This document shows, one piece after another, positions 1-9,025 of a DNA stretch of 45,086 nucleotides. The DNA is from Candidatus Thalassarchaeaceae archaeon. GTDB taxonomy: Archaea; Thermoplasmatota; Poseidoniia; Poseidoniales; Thalassarchaeaceae. Position 1 is the stretch's first letter. Each line of letters begins with the position of its first letter. Under the pieces are notes generated by a model that was not told the DNA's origin, did no database searches, and saw only the letters and a list, made by a program, of their open reading frames with translations. The DNA is taken from assembly GCA_030747675.1 (NCBI GenBank), contig JASLKH010000010.1:1-45086 (forward strand), written 5' to 3'. The position numbers and the translations under genes are program-made.

Positions 1-2
1 CC

Positions 3-1028
3 GACGATATTGACAATATGTGTGCCGATGTTGTTGAAGGATTCCTTGCCGGGCCAACACGATATGGCCTTGGAGATTTAGATCCATACATGGACAAATA
101 TTACGATGAACGAAGCCATATTGACAAGGCATTAGGAAAGTACAACGGCAGTATCTATTGGGTACAGGGCCTCCAAGATTGGAATGTCGACCCACACCAA
201 GTATTCGGCGGCCCTCCTGGTACAAATTGGTATCAAGAGTATATCGACAATGGCTACGATGTAGCGGGCATGATCGGACAATGGGAACACAATTACCCCG
301 ACCAATGGACTAAGCACAATAATCAAGATTCAGGGTACGGTGGTGAAGCAATCCACAACATGACTCGCTGGGATTGGGCGCAAGATTTGTTTGAATGGAT
401 GGAATATTATCTCAAGGGAATTGGGCCAAAACCCGGATTACATGCTCAAGTACAGCGTAATGATGGAGAATGGAGAATTGAAGAAACATGGCCTCCAAAG
501 GACATAGAACGCCTTTCATTGAGCCTTGGCGATTGTGGTAATAATGGAGCCTTTGTAGGCGGTGGCGCCCCAGTAGTGGGTGGAGGACAATCAGTCACCA
601 TCGATTGCCCTGCCATGAGTGAAAACACAAACCTCCACATTGCAGGTTTAGCAACATTGCATATGGACGTTGTAGCTACCTTTGATGGTGGCCAAGTATT
701 CGTTGAATTACAAGATGCAGAAACAGGGTTAAGGCTTGGACATGCTACAATGGATATCCGATATTATGCCGGTGGGTATGATGCACAAACAGTTCTCCCT
801 AGCCAGCAGATTACATTACTAATGGAGTTCCAAGCAATTGATGCAATTCTACCTGCAGGGCATGGTTTGCGTTTTATTATGACTGACACAGGAGAAGACT
901 ACCTTGCTCCCGCTTGTGGTAACGCTTGCACCGTTCATGTCTTGCCATCATTAGCAACATTCGAATTACCAGTAATTGATCGTGATGGGAGCAATGTGTT
1001 AATCACACCACAAGAGGTAGCCGAATAA
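3..1028 (+). CDS. X-Pro dipeptidyl-peptidase / CocE-type S15 family hydrolase, C-terminal part
   Basis: The frame is already open at the left edge, so the N-terminus, including the nucleophilic Ser, lies outside the window. Counting from the first in-window Met (position 18), the GLQDWNV motif carries the likely catalytic Asp54, and His91 in QWEHNYP fits the triad His. A C-terminal beta-rich jelly-roll domain follows (about residues 150-325), as in S15 peptidases, with GHGLRFIMTDT near its end. Such enzymes cleave X-Pro dipeptides or act as broad serine esterases; in this lineage they are usually exported, but any signal peptide is out of view. No membrane anchor is seen at the C-terminus. 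Family assignment is good; substrate is unknown. Confidence 0.8.
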   Translation, partial: DDIDNMCADVVEGFLAGPTRYGLGDLDPYMDKYYDERSHIDKALGKYNGSIYWVQGLQDWNVDPHQVFGGPPGTNWYQEYIDNGYDVAGMIGQWEHNYPDQWTKHNNQDSGYGGEAIHNMTRWDWAQDLFEWMEYYLKGIGPKPGLHAQVQRNDGEWRIEETWPPKDIERLSLSLGDCGNNGAFVGGGAPVVGGGQSVTIDCPAMSENTNLHIAGLATLHMDVVATFDGGQVFVELQDAETGLRLGHATMDIRYYAGGYDAQTVLPSQQITLLMEFQAIDAILPAGHGLRFIMTDTGEDYLAPACGNACTVHVLPSLATFELPVIDRDGSNVLITPQEVAE

Positions 1029-1030
1029 CC

Positions 1031-1210
1031 TCAACTTTCTCTCCGAACTCTTCCTAAGTACATGATTGCCCCAAGCAATGCAGACATAGTCATCATGAAG
1101 GAAAATCCAGGCAAACCACCGCCTTCTTCTTCTGCAACCTTTACCCCAGTATTATTGGCATTATGATAACTTAAAGCAAGAACCCTTCCAAATCTTCCAT
1201 TATTCGGATA
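1031..1210 (-). pseudogene. Orphan PGF-CTERM-like sorting tail (gene remnant)
   Basis: A minus-strand frame of 59 codons ends at 1031. Its last part reads acidic/Gly-rich linker, LPGFSF, a hydrophobic stretch of about 17 residues, then RVRRES and stop. That is the layout of PGF-CTERM tails of archaeal surface proteins, which are recognised by archaeosortase. The frame has an in-frame TAG just upstream (1211-1213) and no ATG, GTG or TTG before the hydrophobic part. Its first 13 or so codons overlap the end of the methyltransferase-TPR gene in another frame. It therefore looks like the last piece of a deleted surface-protein gene. Chance resemblance or a programmed frameshift cannot be excluded. 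Confidence 0.45.
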
Positions 1211-2604
1211 CTATTTTCATCATCTGGCATATATTCCAATGCCGTTCTTGCAGCATCGTAGGCTGCCATTTTGTTCCCTAATTCCTCATGCGCTTTAGCA
1301 AGATTCGACCACGGGTGTCCAGGAGCGTCATATCGTTGTGCCCGTGTCGCTGCTGCGAGCCACGGAATCGCTGCCGTTGGTTGTTCTAATTGCATTAATA
1401 TCGCCCCGACATCGTTCCAAGCATTACCCAACCTCTCGTCACATTCCAGTGCCTTTCTACACCAACCCAAAGCGCCCCACAAATCATCCATTTCAGAAAG
1501 TGCCCAACCAAGGAATGTTGCTGATTCGGCAGTTGGAGCTAAACGAAAAGCCTCACCCTGATGTTCTGATGCCAATTCAAAAATTCCCATTTGAACGAGA
1601 ACATGGCCCATTCTGAACAGGTCATCCGCTAATTGCTCCCTTAATCCCCCTTCAATTTCATCAGACAGCCCCTCGTGATGTGGATCCACCGAATACCAGA
1701 CGCGCTGTACCATATCGAGCATTCTGGAAGGACCAAACCGGTCTCGAGTCGGGACATCATTGGCCAACTTCCACGCTTTTTCTATGGAAAATCTCCCCAT
1801 CTCAACTTCGACGCTGGTTACCACATCATCTCCAGTTTCTAGACCAATCAACACTTCTTCGGACCACGGATCTACATCCCAACAAGCAATCCATTGAGCC
1901 ATTAATTCTCCTTCACCATGGTGATGTACGATTTGCAACATTGACCTCCCTTCATTTTCTACAGGTAGAACTGCCAATCCTTCTTCATTCATTAGTGACA
2001 TCAATTTGATTGGCAGTGAAGGGAACATTCCCGTAGACAGCACTCGGTCGAAACCCTCCTCTGGCACATGCAAGTCAAGCTCACTGAGCCCAATAAAATC
2101 AATATCACAGTCAAAAGAATGCGCGACCAAATCCAGCCGAAGGTTCAACCATCTTTCAATCAACACATCTCTTCTGCGCAAATCAGGTTCCAACACCACA
2201 ATCTTCTGCGCCCCAATATGCATCAACAATTCAGTGTACCAATTACCACGTGGGCCTACTAGCAACACCGAATCATTCACATCAATTTGTAATAGTTGCA
2301 TGATCTGGCTTGTTTCGAATAAACCAGGAAGTAGGGAATGAGAAGTTTCAGCACCCCACCAAGGCATCCTCAAACTTGAACCTTCAAAATGAGGTATTTC
2401 ATCCTCAAGAGGGAAGGGTAATGCATGTACCCCCCTTGGGCATTGCCGCATTGCTTGCTTCACACAATCCAATTCAATGACACCAAAATTTTCCAACCGA
2501 TCTAGGTGCTGTTGATGATTAGGCAACAATGGCCAATCTTCCACCAGAGGTAACGCATTCACGTCACATGAGGGTGAACCAGCAAGAGGTGGAGATGCAC
2601 TCAC
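1171..2604 (-). CDS. PIMT-like class I methyltransferase domain fused to TPR repeats
   Basis: The 477-aa protein has three parts. Residues 1-90 are unassigned. About 90-260 look like a Rossmann-fold methyltransferase of the protein-L-isoaspartate methyltransferase type: LPGLFETSQIMQLLQI is followed by VLLVGPRGNWYTELL and VVLEPD, matching the SAM-binding loop and the acidic residue after strand 2. About 330-470 contain TPR-like helical pairs (ALGWCRKALECDERLGNAW, then AAYDAARTALEYMPDD). Canonical glycine-rich motif I (GxGxG) is degenerate here (GPRGN), so SAM binding is not certain. The start codon appears to be GTG. It may methylate or scaffold proteins; the target is unknown. Confidence 0.6.
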   Translation of the reverse strand: MSASPPLAGSPSCDVNALPLVEDWPLLPNHQQHLDRLENFGVIELDCVKQAMRQCPRGVHALPFPLEDEIPHFEGSSLRMPWWGAETSHSLLPGLFETSQIMQLLQIDVNDSVLLVGPRGNWYTELLMHIGAQKIVVLEPDLRRRDVLIERWLNLRLDLVAHSFDCDIDFIGLSELDLHVPEEGFDRVLSTGMFPSLPIKLMSLMNEEGLAVLPVENEGRSMLQIVHHHGEGELMAQWIACWDVDPWSEEVLIGLETGDDVVTSVEVEMGRFSIEKAWKLANDVPTRDRFGPSRMLDMVQRVWYSVDPHHEGLSDEIEGGLREQLADDLFRMGHVLVQMGIFELASEHQGEAFRLAPTAESATFLGWALSEMDDLWGALGWCRKALECDERLGNAWNDVGAILMQLEQPTAAIPWLAAATRAQRYDAPGHPWSNLAKAHEELGNKMAAYDAARTALEYMPDDENSIRIMEDLEGFLL

Positions 2605-2692
2605 GCATGGCGAGTTCCCAAAAGGGCACTTGAAGAAATCGCTTCATCCATCAACGCGGAAGGTGATTTGAGCACCCTTTACTTTCTTCCAA

Positions 2693-3466
2693 TTACAATA
2701 AATCTGCAACCGAATTGACAATCAGTGTTGGCATTTGCTCTGCATCTGGACCCAGAGCTTCAACATCTTTTCGAGTAGCTTCTCCACTGAGAACAAGAAT
2801 TCCTTTGACGCCGGCCCTAGTTGCCATGGCCATATCTGTATACAACCTATCCCCAATCATAGCACACCTTTCAGGCAGCAATTTCAACTCCTCAATTTTG
2901 TGGCGAATCATTCCTGGTTGAGGCTTCCCACAAACATGGATTGGTCGGACGCCAGTGGTCGCTTCGAACAGGGCCATATACGCGCCAGTATCAGGTAACC
3001 CCCCATCGGGCGAAGGACACACCATATCGGGGTGACTTGCTACCAAAGGTACACCATTATGGAGGTGAATAGAAGCGGTTGAAATTTTGTCATAATTGAT
3101 TTCAGTATCGTATCCTAGAACTACAATTTCAGGATCACCGGCATCTATTGTTAGCCCAGCATCTTGTAGCATATCTTGCATTCCTATAGTCCCAACCAAA
3201 TAGATTCGGTCATAATCGAATGCATGAAGCCATGAAATCAAATCATGCGTAGATAACAAGACATCACTTTTCATAGCAGGTATTCCCAACTTCTGCAATT
3301 TAGCAACATATTGTTCTACGGATTTACTGCTGTTATTGGAGAGGAAAAACCGTTTTATCCCATTTTTATCACAACGATTCAGGAATTCCAGCGCACCCTC
3401 AATCAAATCTTCACCAAGATAAATTGTCCCATCTAGATCAAGGAATACAGCATCAATATCTTCCAT
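2693..3466 (-). CDS. HAD-superfamily phosphatase, NagD / class IIA type
   Basis: Motif I DLDGT with the nucleophile Asp is at residues 10-14 (FLDLDGTIYLGE), motif II is LSNNSS, and motif IV is MIGDRLYTDM followed by AGVKGILVLSGEA. The class IIA cap lies between motifs II and III. Length (257 aa) is typical. Family members dephosphorylate nucleoside monophosphates, 4-nitrophenyl phosphate, phosphoglycolate or glycerol phosphate; the substrate cannot be read from sequence. A GTG at 3475 would also open the frame, but the ATG at 3466 sits four bases after AGGTGGT, a plausible Shine-Dalgarno, and gives the usual short N-terminus. The gene abuts the upstream geranylgeranyl reductase, so the two are probably co-transcribed. 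Confidence 0.85.
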   Translation of the reverse strand: MEDIDAVFLDLDGTIYLGEDLIEGALEFLNRCDKNGIKRFFLSNNSSKSVEQYVAKLQKLGIPAMKSDVLLSTHDLISWLHAFDYDRIYLVGTIGMQDMLQDAGLTIDAGDPEIVVLGYDTEINYDKISTASIHLHNGVPLVASHPDMVCPSPDGGLPDTGAYMALFEATTGVRPIHVCGKPQPGMIRHKIEELKLLPERCAMIGDRLYTDMAMATRAGVKGILVLSGEATRKDVEALGPDAEQMPTLIVNSVADLL

Positions 3467-3475
3467 AATTACCAC

Positions 3476-4825
3476 CTAAAATAAAAGGGTCTTAATCAAC
3501 CACCATTTTGAATGAAATTGCCCCTGCGCCTCTTTTGAAGCAATCATATCAGTCAATGCTCGTTGCAATTCTTCTTTCTTAGCAGCCCTTCCAACGAACC
3601 AGTTGATTAACCGCTTCCTCCTGACTAAACGTTGTAACTTGAATGAGTTTGTTAATTCGGGACAAAGCGTATCCCACAACTTATTTTGATATTCATCTGC
3701 AGCATTTTGAGTGAAACCTTCACTGTGTATATTCGAGTCAAAGAAATCCGAAGCGATCTTTGCAGATAGTAATGCGTTTCCAATACCTTCACCAGTAAAT
3801 GGGTCAACCAATGATGCAGCATCTCCCACGCACATTGCCCCGGCCATGGCGGCCCTTCTAGGTTGGAACGAGGGGGCCTTCTTCCGAGGACTCCCAAAGG
3901 GCAATTGCCAGCCCTTTCCGGTTTTTTCAATCAATTGTGCTTTCTTGAAGCGCTTACTGAATTTAGGGTGCTCATTAATGACCCATTCTTGCAACTTACG
4001 TAGCTTAACTTTTCTTTTATCCATCTCTGAAATGACCATTCCAATACCAACATTCACAACACCATTTCCGACAGGGAATATCCAGAAATATCCAGGGATA
4101 ATTTCATCGATAAAATGTATTTCAATTGCTCCCTTTGAATCACCACACCCTTCGACATTTGACCAATATTCTCTATACGCTCCACAATAATGTTCCTTGT
4201 CTACCATGGGCTCATTGTAAGCAGCAGTGATGGTTCGGGCCACAGGGCAATTGTATCCTCCCGCACCAATTGTCAACGGTGCATTAAATTGAATTTCATC
4301 ATTCCCACTTCGTTTTCCTCCAATAATACCAGAAACCCCTGTAATTTTCATCTCTTCAAGGTGTATTTCTGTAACCGTAAAATTTTGAATTACTGCTCCA
4401 CCGGCTGCTTGAACCTTTTCAGTGGCGTTAGAAAAGAGAATGGAATCAAATTGCTCTCTTGGTAAACTGTAACCAGCTTCTCGTTGTTCCACTTCTTCTT
4501 CGGGAAGAGCAATAGCAATTTCATTGCCGTTGGGTGAACCAAAAATAATTGTATCAACACGAAAATGCGGTGTTTGTTCGATCGTCAGTTTGACACCTAA
4601 TTCTTTGACATGCTTGAGGGACTTTCCCCCCACTGCATCTCCACAAGTCTTGTCCCTTGGCCATACAGCCTTTTCCAATAACAAGACCTTATTTCCATTC
4701 ATGGCCATAAATGCAGCAGTTCCACTACCCCCTGGGCCACCGCCTACGACAATCACATCGTAATTGGTCCCTGATTCAGGAATGGGCCCAGTGTCGATGG
4801 GAGATTTCCAAGCATACTCACTCAT
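3476..4825 (-). CDS. Geranylgeranyl reductase family FAD-dependent oxidoreductase
   Basis: The N-terminus holds the dinucleotide-binding motif VVGGGPGGSG (about residues 26-35), then PRDKTCGDAVGG (56-67), the signature of the GGR/ChlP family with the conserved Cys. The second FAD motif is CVGDAASLVDPFTGEGIGNA. At 449 aa it has family length. In Archaea these enzymes saturate the isoprenoid chains of ether lipids (digeranylgeranylglycerophospholipids) at the membrane; other members reduce free geranylgeranyl groups. No membrane segment is evident, which fits a peripheral enzyme. It is transcribed divergently from cutA and followed directly by the HAD phosphatase. Paralogs are common in this family, so lipid-core reductase is likely but not proven. 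Confidence 0.87.
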   Translation of the reverse strand: MSEYAWKSPIDTGPIPESGTNYDVIVVGGGPGGSGTAAFMAMNGNKVLLLEKAVWPRDKTCGDAVGGKSLKHVKELGVKLTIEQTPHFRVDTIIFGSPNGNEIAIALPEEEVEQREAGYSLPREQFDSILFSNATEKVQAAGGAVIQNFTVTEIHLEEMKITGVSGIIGGKRSGNDEIQFNAPLTIGAGGYNCPVARTITAAYNEPMVDKEHYCGAYREYWSNVEGCGDSKGAIEIHFIDEIIPGYFWIFPVGNGVVNVGIGMVISEMDKRKVKLRKLQEWVINEHPKFSKRFKKAQLIEKTGKGWQLPFGSPRKKAPSFQPRRAAMAGAMCVGDAASLVDPFTGEGIGNALLSAKIASDFFDSNIHSEGFTQNAADEYQNKLWDTLCPELTNSFKLQRLVRRKRLINWFVGRAAKKEELQRALTDMIASKEAQGQFHSKWWLIKTLLF

Positions 4826-4916
4826 GCTGCCACCATTTGGGTGTGATAGCAGCCGGCATTCAAGTCTTGGGGATGAGATACATCGAATTCAAGACGGGGC
4901 ATCTTCTCCGCCTATC

Positions 4917-5231
4917 ATGGAAGGGAACATACAGATTATTCAAACAACATTGCCCAATAATTGGATAGAGCCACAAGTTGGCGAGTTTTGCCAATATTTG
5001 CTAGAAGCGGGTGCGGCTTGTATACAATATAATTCAGTTTCATCGATGTATCATTGGCAGGGCGAAATAATTTCTGAAGGTGAATGGCGCTTAGAAATTA
5101 AATCAAGTATTGAAAACAATTCTTCTGTAATTACGGCACTCAAAAAGCAACACCCATATGATACGCCTCAAATTTTAATCCGAAACTCTCAGACAAGCAT
5201 AGAGTATGCTAAGTGGGTCAACACAATTTGA
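4917..5231 (+). CDS. cutA: CutA1-like divalent-cation tolerance protein
   Basis: This 104-aa protein matches CutA from end to end: an initial strand (IQIIQTTLP), an AACIQ segment, SMYHWQGEI with the conserved aromatic/Trp-x-Gly turn, then EWRLEIKSS and the HPYDTPQIL motif typical of the family. CutA forms trimers and has been linked to copper/divalent-cation tolerance and signalling, though its biochemical role is unresolved. The open frame extends upstream to 4764, but that part would overlap the divergent geranylgeranyl reductase and carries no family similarity, so the ATG at 4917 is preferred. Confidence 0.88.
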   Translation: MEGNIQIIQTTLPNNWIEPQVGEFCQYLLEAGAACIQYNSVSSMYHWQGEIISEGEWRLEIKSSIENNSSVITALKKQHPYDTPQILIRNSQTSIEYAKWVNTI

Positions 5232-5264
5232 ATTCATTTCAGAAATAACTAGGGTTCAATTGAA

Positions 5265-6461
5265 ATGCCTCACGCCAATCGTCGAATGATGACAGAAGAT
5301 GGTACTGACAAGCGTTTCGCAACCCGAAGTGTTCACAGTGGAACCCAGCACATCGAGGGAGCAGTAAATACACCTATTTTCCAATCATCAACATATTACC
5401 TCACCGATGAGAGGTATGCTGGTTGGGCAGCCGGAGCTCAGCACACATTACTTTATTCTCGACTTTCCAGTGTAAATTCCGAAGCATGTGTGGAAAAAAT
5501 TTGTGCGATGGAGGGTGCAGAAGACGGTGAATTGTTTGCTAGCGGTATGGCCGCAATATCAACCGTATTGATGGGTTTACTTTCCAATGGTGACCATATT
5601 GTAGCAAGCCCAGATGTATATGGTGGTACGTATGGATTAATGACTGCTGATTTACCTCGATTTGGTATTGAGGTAACTATGGCTGATATGCAAGATCCTG
5701 CTTCATATGAAGCAGCCATCCAACCTAATACGAAAATGCTGTACATCGAAACTTTATCCAATCCGGTTTTGAAAGTATGTGACATTGAAGCGATGGCAAA
5801 GATCGCGCAAAAGCATAATCTGCTATTAGTGGTCGACAATACATTCACCACTCCGTGGGCTTGTCAACCACTTTCCATGGGATGCCACCTCAGTATTCAC
5901 AGCACCACGAAATATCTAGGAGGCCATAGCCAGGTCGTCGGTGGTGCAGTTGTAGGAAATGCAGGTTTGATTGCAGAACTATTTCCAAAGAAAGTACACT
6001 TTGGGGGGTCGCCAGACCCACATGCTTGCTACTTATTGGAGCAAGGAATGAGAACACTTGCAGCACGAATGCCAATCCACTGTTCCAATGCCGCAGACAT
6101 CGCTCGCCGTTTGGATTCACACCCCTTGATCAATAGTGTAAACCACCCCAGTTTACCAAGCCACCCTGACTACGAGGTCGCTCAAAGAACAATGCCCAAT
6201 GGAACAGGAATGCTCGCCTTTGTAGTCAAAGGTGGTGACGCTGCAGCCTTATCATTTATGCGAAAATTGGAAATTATTTTCGAAGCAACCAGCCTTGGTG
6301 GTGTTGAGAGTTTAATTGAATGCCCATTCAACTCTAGTCACATGTCCATACCAGAAGAAATCAGACACGCTTCCGGGGTAGTCCCTGGATTCGTCCGGTT
6401 GAGCATAGGAATTGAAGATGTAGAAGATCTCTGGGATGATATCAGCCAAGCATTATCTTAG
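5265..6461 (+). CDS. Cys/Met-metabolism PLP-dependent enzyme (cystathionine gamma-synthase/-lyase family)
   Basis: Fold-type I PLP enzyme of 398 aa. The Schiff-base Lys is K216 in HSTTKYLGGHS; D191 in VVDNTF should contact the pyridine nitrogen; YSRLSS (about 64-69) and FASGMAAIS (91-99) are family phosphate/substrate motifs, and SLGGVESL with the closing FVRLSIGIE complete it. Members include cystathionine gamma-synthase, gamma- and beta-lyases, O-acylhomoserine sulfhydrylase and methionine gamma-lyase; these cannot be separated by eye. It probably serves transsulfuration or methionine synthesis. Alternative starts at Met8 or Met9 are possible. Its stop codon overlaps that of the convergent gene on the other strand. 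Confidence 0.88.
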   Translation: MPHANRRMMTEDGTDKRFATRSVHSGTQHIEGAVNTPIFQSSTYYLTDERYAGWAAGAQHTLLYSRLSSVNSEACVEKICAMEGAEDGELFASGMAAISTVLMGLLSNGDHIVASPDVYGGTYGLMTADLPRFGIEVTMADMQDPASYEAAIQPNTKMLYIETLSNPVLKVCDIEAMAKIAQKHNLLLVVDNTFTTPWACQPLSMGCHLSIHSTTKYLGGHSQVVGGAVVGNAGLIAELFPKKVHFGGSPDPHACYLLEQGMRTLAARMPIHCSNAADIARRLDSHPLINSVNHPSLPSHPDYEVAQRTMPNGTGMLAFVVKGGDAAALSFMRKLEIIFEATSLGGVESLIECPFNSSHMSIPEEIRHASGVVPGFVRLSIGIEDVEDLWDDISQALS

Positions 6462-8140
6462 GGCATTGAAAAATCTGATGCCCCACTACGCTCTGCAAAT
6501 GCAGCCATAGCTTCGACATAAGCATCCTTTGCATCCTTTTCATCAGAGATTAAAGCATCACTTGCAAGGTATAATGCTGCCAATACCGGCACCCAATCTC
6601 CACCTTTATCACGAGCATCAGAATCAAAATGCCAACCTTCGGACTCAGCCCGTTCATGAACATTAATCCACGCCCATCCAAGTGCTTTTTCGGCAGCATC
6701 ACCACCTTTCTTGGCAAGAGTCACAGTGCTTCCAATCCCATCGGTTCTGGATTTCCGAATGAGCATATCGGCCCGTCCACATAATCCATTCATATCTCCA
6801 TCTTTCCATGGAAACTTAGAGAGCATTAGGTGTTCCGCACGCTGCGATTCCATTCGCTTTAAAAAAGCACCAAAACCTTGTTTTTTCCTTGATTGCTTCT
6901 CCATAATTTCATCAGCCACATCTCCGGTTAAGCCATATATTTCTTCCAATACAAGGGTACCCCATTCTGGCCAAAGTGCAACTAAATTTGCATGACATGA
7001 TCTTTCGGTCATTCTCAATACATCATCTTCTAGTTCAGTGCAAGATCCATCTCTTCGGATGTGTAGGCCACATTCCTCTAAGACTTCAGTCAATATGAGT
7101 TGTAGTGCCGATTTTTCTGGCATTGATCCAGACATTGATTCAATCATTACATCCAAATCATCCATTGCCCACCAATCTTCTCCAATAACACAACCTTCAT
7201 CCAAATTATTGCAGACGGCCAAGCGAAGAGTTTGCACCAATTTAGAATCTGGAATTGACAAATTCATCCAAGCATCCAACACCTCATCAACCCTTTCCTT
7301 GGCAGCAGAAGACAATTCCTTATTTTCTGGCCAACCACTAGGTTTCCAATTCCACTCTACTTTTGCAATTGCAGAAAATTTAGGCGGCAACACCCGAATT
7401 GCAATATTTTGAATCATTGAACTTTCATCGGGAACCCCATCAATGTCTTCTTCTGCGAGGATAATTTTGTCTTCACCAATTTCGAGTACAATTCCACTTT
7501 CATCTCCAATGACACCATTGGGTGAGCAAAAAACACCATCATTTTCTGTGAATTTAATGGGTCCATCCCGCAATCCATCAACTAACCACCCTTCGGGAGG
7601 ATCAGGTTCAATGCCCGTACAAATAATTCCATTTTCAACCGAAAAGAACCACCACCCAGAACGGGCATGCTCTTCCCATGCCAACAACCGTTGGGATGGG
7701 TGGCTGTGATTTTGGAAGGAAACTAATTGGGTAGGTTTACCTGCGCCTCGTCTAACAAAAGATGCAGTTCCAAACACAGGATGATCAAATACAGCAACCA
7801 TGTTCCTTTCATCATCATGCGCTGCATGAAGTGACCCAGCTAAGGCACGTGCAACACTATCGCCCCGCCGTTTCACCATCTTCTTGCCCAACCATCGCCT
7901 ATCATTTTTCTTTACAATGACTTTGTTGCATTCTCGTAGTGATTTTTGTACAGGATCCTTACGTGCTCTTCGCACAACATAATCTGCAATAGGAAGCATG
8001 CTACCAGGATTATCTAATAATTCTGAAAGATTTTTTTCAAGTTTTTTCCGAACTCCAGCCGAAGCCCGCTTTGTTCCACGTGCACGCATGCGTTGCTGCT
8101 TCTTTCCCCCGGGGAATTCCACTTTACTAGGACCTGCCAT
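6458..8140 (-). CDS. Unrecognised 560-aa protein with basic N-terminus
   Basis: I do not recognise this family. The first 80 or so residues are strongly basic (GGKKQQRMRARGTKR, later VRRARKDP and VKKNDRRWLGKKMVKRR), suggesting nucleic-acid or ribosome contact. The middle (about 115-260) is beta-rich with many Trp, Gly and acidic residues, and the last 300 residues look alpha-helical and acidic. There is no signal peptide or membrane segment. It lies 54 bases downstream of diphthine synthase on the same strand, so co-transcription is likely. The frame could start at GTG 8164; ATG 8140 is preferred, without a strong ribosome site for either. A lineage-specific protein is most likely. Confidence 0.7.
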   Translation of the reverse strand: MAGPSKVEFPGGKKQQRMRARGTKRASAGVRKKLEKNLSELLDNPGSMLPIADYVVRRARKDPVQKSLRECNKVIVKKNDRRWLGKKMVKRRGDSVARALAGSLHAAHDDERNMVAVFDHPVFGTASFVRRGAGKPTQLVSFQNHSHPSQRLLAWEEHARSGWWFFSVENGIICTGIEPDPPEGWLVDGLRDGPIKFTENDGVFCSPNGVIGDESGIVLEIGEDKIILAEEDIDGVPDESSMIQNIAIRVLPPKFSAIAKVEWNWKPSGWPENKELSSAAKERVDEVLDAWMNLSIPDSKLVQTLRLAVCNNLDEGCVIGEDWWAMDDLDVMIESMSGSMPEKSALQLILTEVLEECGLHIRRDGSCTELEDDVLRMTERSCHANLVALWPEWGTLVLEEIYGLTGDVADEIMEKQSRKKQGFGAFLKRMESQRAEHLMLSKFPWKDGDMNGLCGRADMLIRKSRTDGIGSTVTLAKKGGDAAEKALGWAWINVHERAESEGWHFDSDARDKGGDWVPVLAALYLASDALISDEKDAKDAYVEAMAAFAERSGASDFSMP

Positions 8141-8194
8141 GTCTTCCCCAACCTTCGCACACACTCGACACGCTTGACGCCTCCGGCGTTGAAA

Positions 8195-8977
8195 TCAGTC
8201 CTTCCACCGCTCAAGTGCAGCAACTTCGACATCATGCAAGTTTGCTGGAATAACTAAACAATGGACTCGCCCTTGTTCAATTTTTGCAATATCATCTATG
8301 GATCCAAAAACAATTCGAGAATCATCAGTGCCCATATCAGAACATAGCACAAGGTCCCAATCTTCTACATTAACATCAAGTTTTTTAGCCATTCGTCGGA
8401 GTACGTGAACAGCATCCTTTGGTTGCATTGGCTCCTGTATTTCTTCACCCAAGCCAGTAGGATCTAAATCGAGCAACGCTAATGTGTGCAAATCCCTTTT
8501 ACGATTTGCTAAAACAAACTCAAGTGGAGAAGTTGGCAAATAATCTCCATACGGATATGCAAAAGTACACTGTCGGCCAAAACGATACGACTGCAGTCCA
8601 ATGGCTCCAGTAACAATAGTGGTAATTGAAATGCCGTGGATGACATTACAGTTGACCCCAAGCTCTGCACACCGTAATTGCAAATCAACGTGAGTGGTTG
8701 CTTGCAATGGATCACCTACAATCAATAAAGCAACTTTTGAAACCTTGGCAAGTTCCAGAATATGATCAGGATTTTCTACCGAAGACCGCATCCTTAACTC
8801 CCATGACCCGACAGTTTCTTCCAGTTTTTGCATACTTATTGGTGGCAGTAATGCAGTGTACCCTTCTAGGAATCGGAAATCAGCATCACGGGCACACTTG
8901 CGTGCAGCAATGGTCATTTGATCAAGCCCCCCTGGACCCATTCCGATTAACCAAAGCCCACTTCCATCCATATTCAT
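8195..8977 (-). CDS. dphB: Diphthine synthase (diphthamide biosynthesis methyltransferase)
   Basis: The 260-aa protein belongs to the tetrapyrrole-methylase fold group. It starts with LWLIGMGPGGLDQMTI (SAM-binding P-loop-like segment), then VALLIVGDPLQATTHVDL, and the diphthine-synthase signature HGISITTIVTGAIGLQSYRFG followed by FAYPYGDYLPTSP. In Archaea this enzyme methylates the modified histidine of elongation factor 2 on the way to diphthamide. Length is usual for the family. It is divergent from the Trm5-like gene with about 48 bases between the starts, so both translation-related genes may share a promoter region. Confidence 0.93.
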   Translation of the reverse strand: MNMDGSGLWLIGMGPGGLDQMTIAARKCARDADFRFLEGYTALLPPISMQKLEETVGSWELRMRSSVENPDHILELAKVSKVALLIVGDPLQATTHVDLQLRCAELGVNCNVIHGISITTIVTGAIGLQSYRFGRQCTFAYPYGDYLPTSPLEFVLANRKRDLHTLALLDLDPTGLGEEIQEPMQPKDAVHVLRRMAKKLDVNVEDWDLVLCSDMGTDDSRIVFGSIDDIAKIEQGRVHCLVIPANLHDVEVAALERWKD

Positions 8978-9025
8978 TCATCCGTCACGGTCAAGCATAG
9001 GGCCCCTGTCGACACGTCGAGTGCC

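Noticed and set aside
3711..4190. Plus-strand open frame of about 160 codons inside the geranylgeranyl reductase gene
   Set aside because: It is antisense to a gene with clear FAD-binding motifs on the minus strand.
4764..4916. Upstream extension of cutA
   Set aside because: It overlaps the divergent reductase and has no CutA similarity; ATG 4917 matches the family start.
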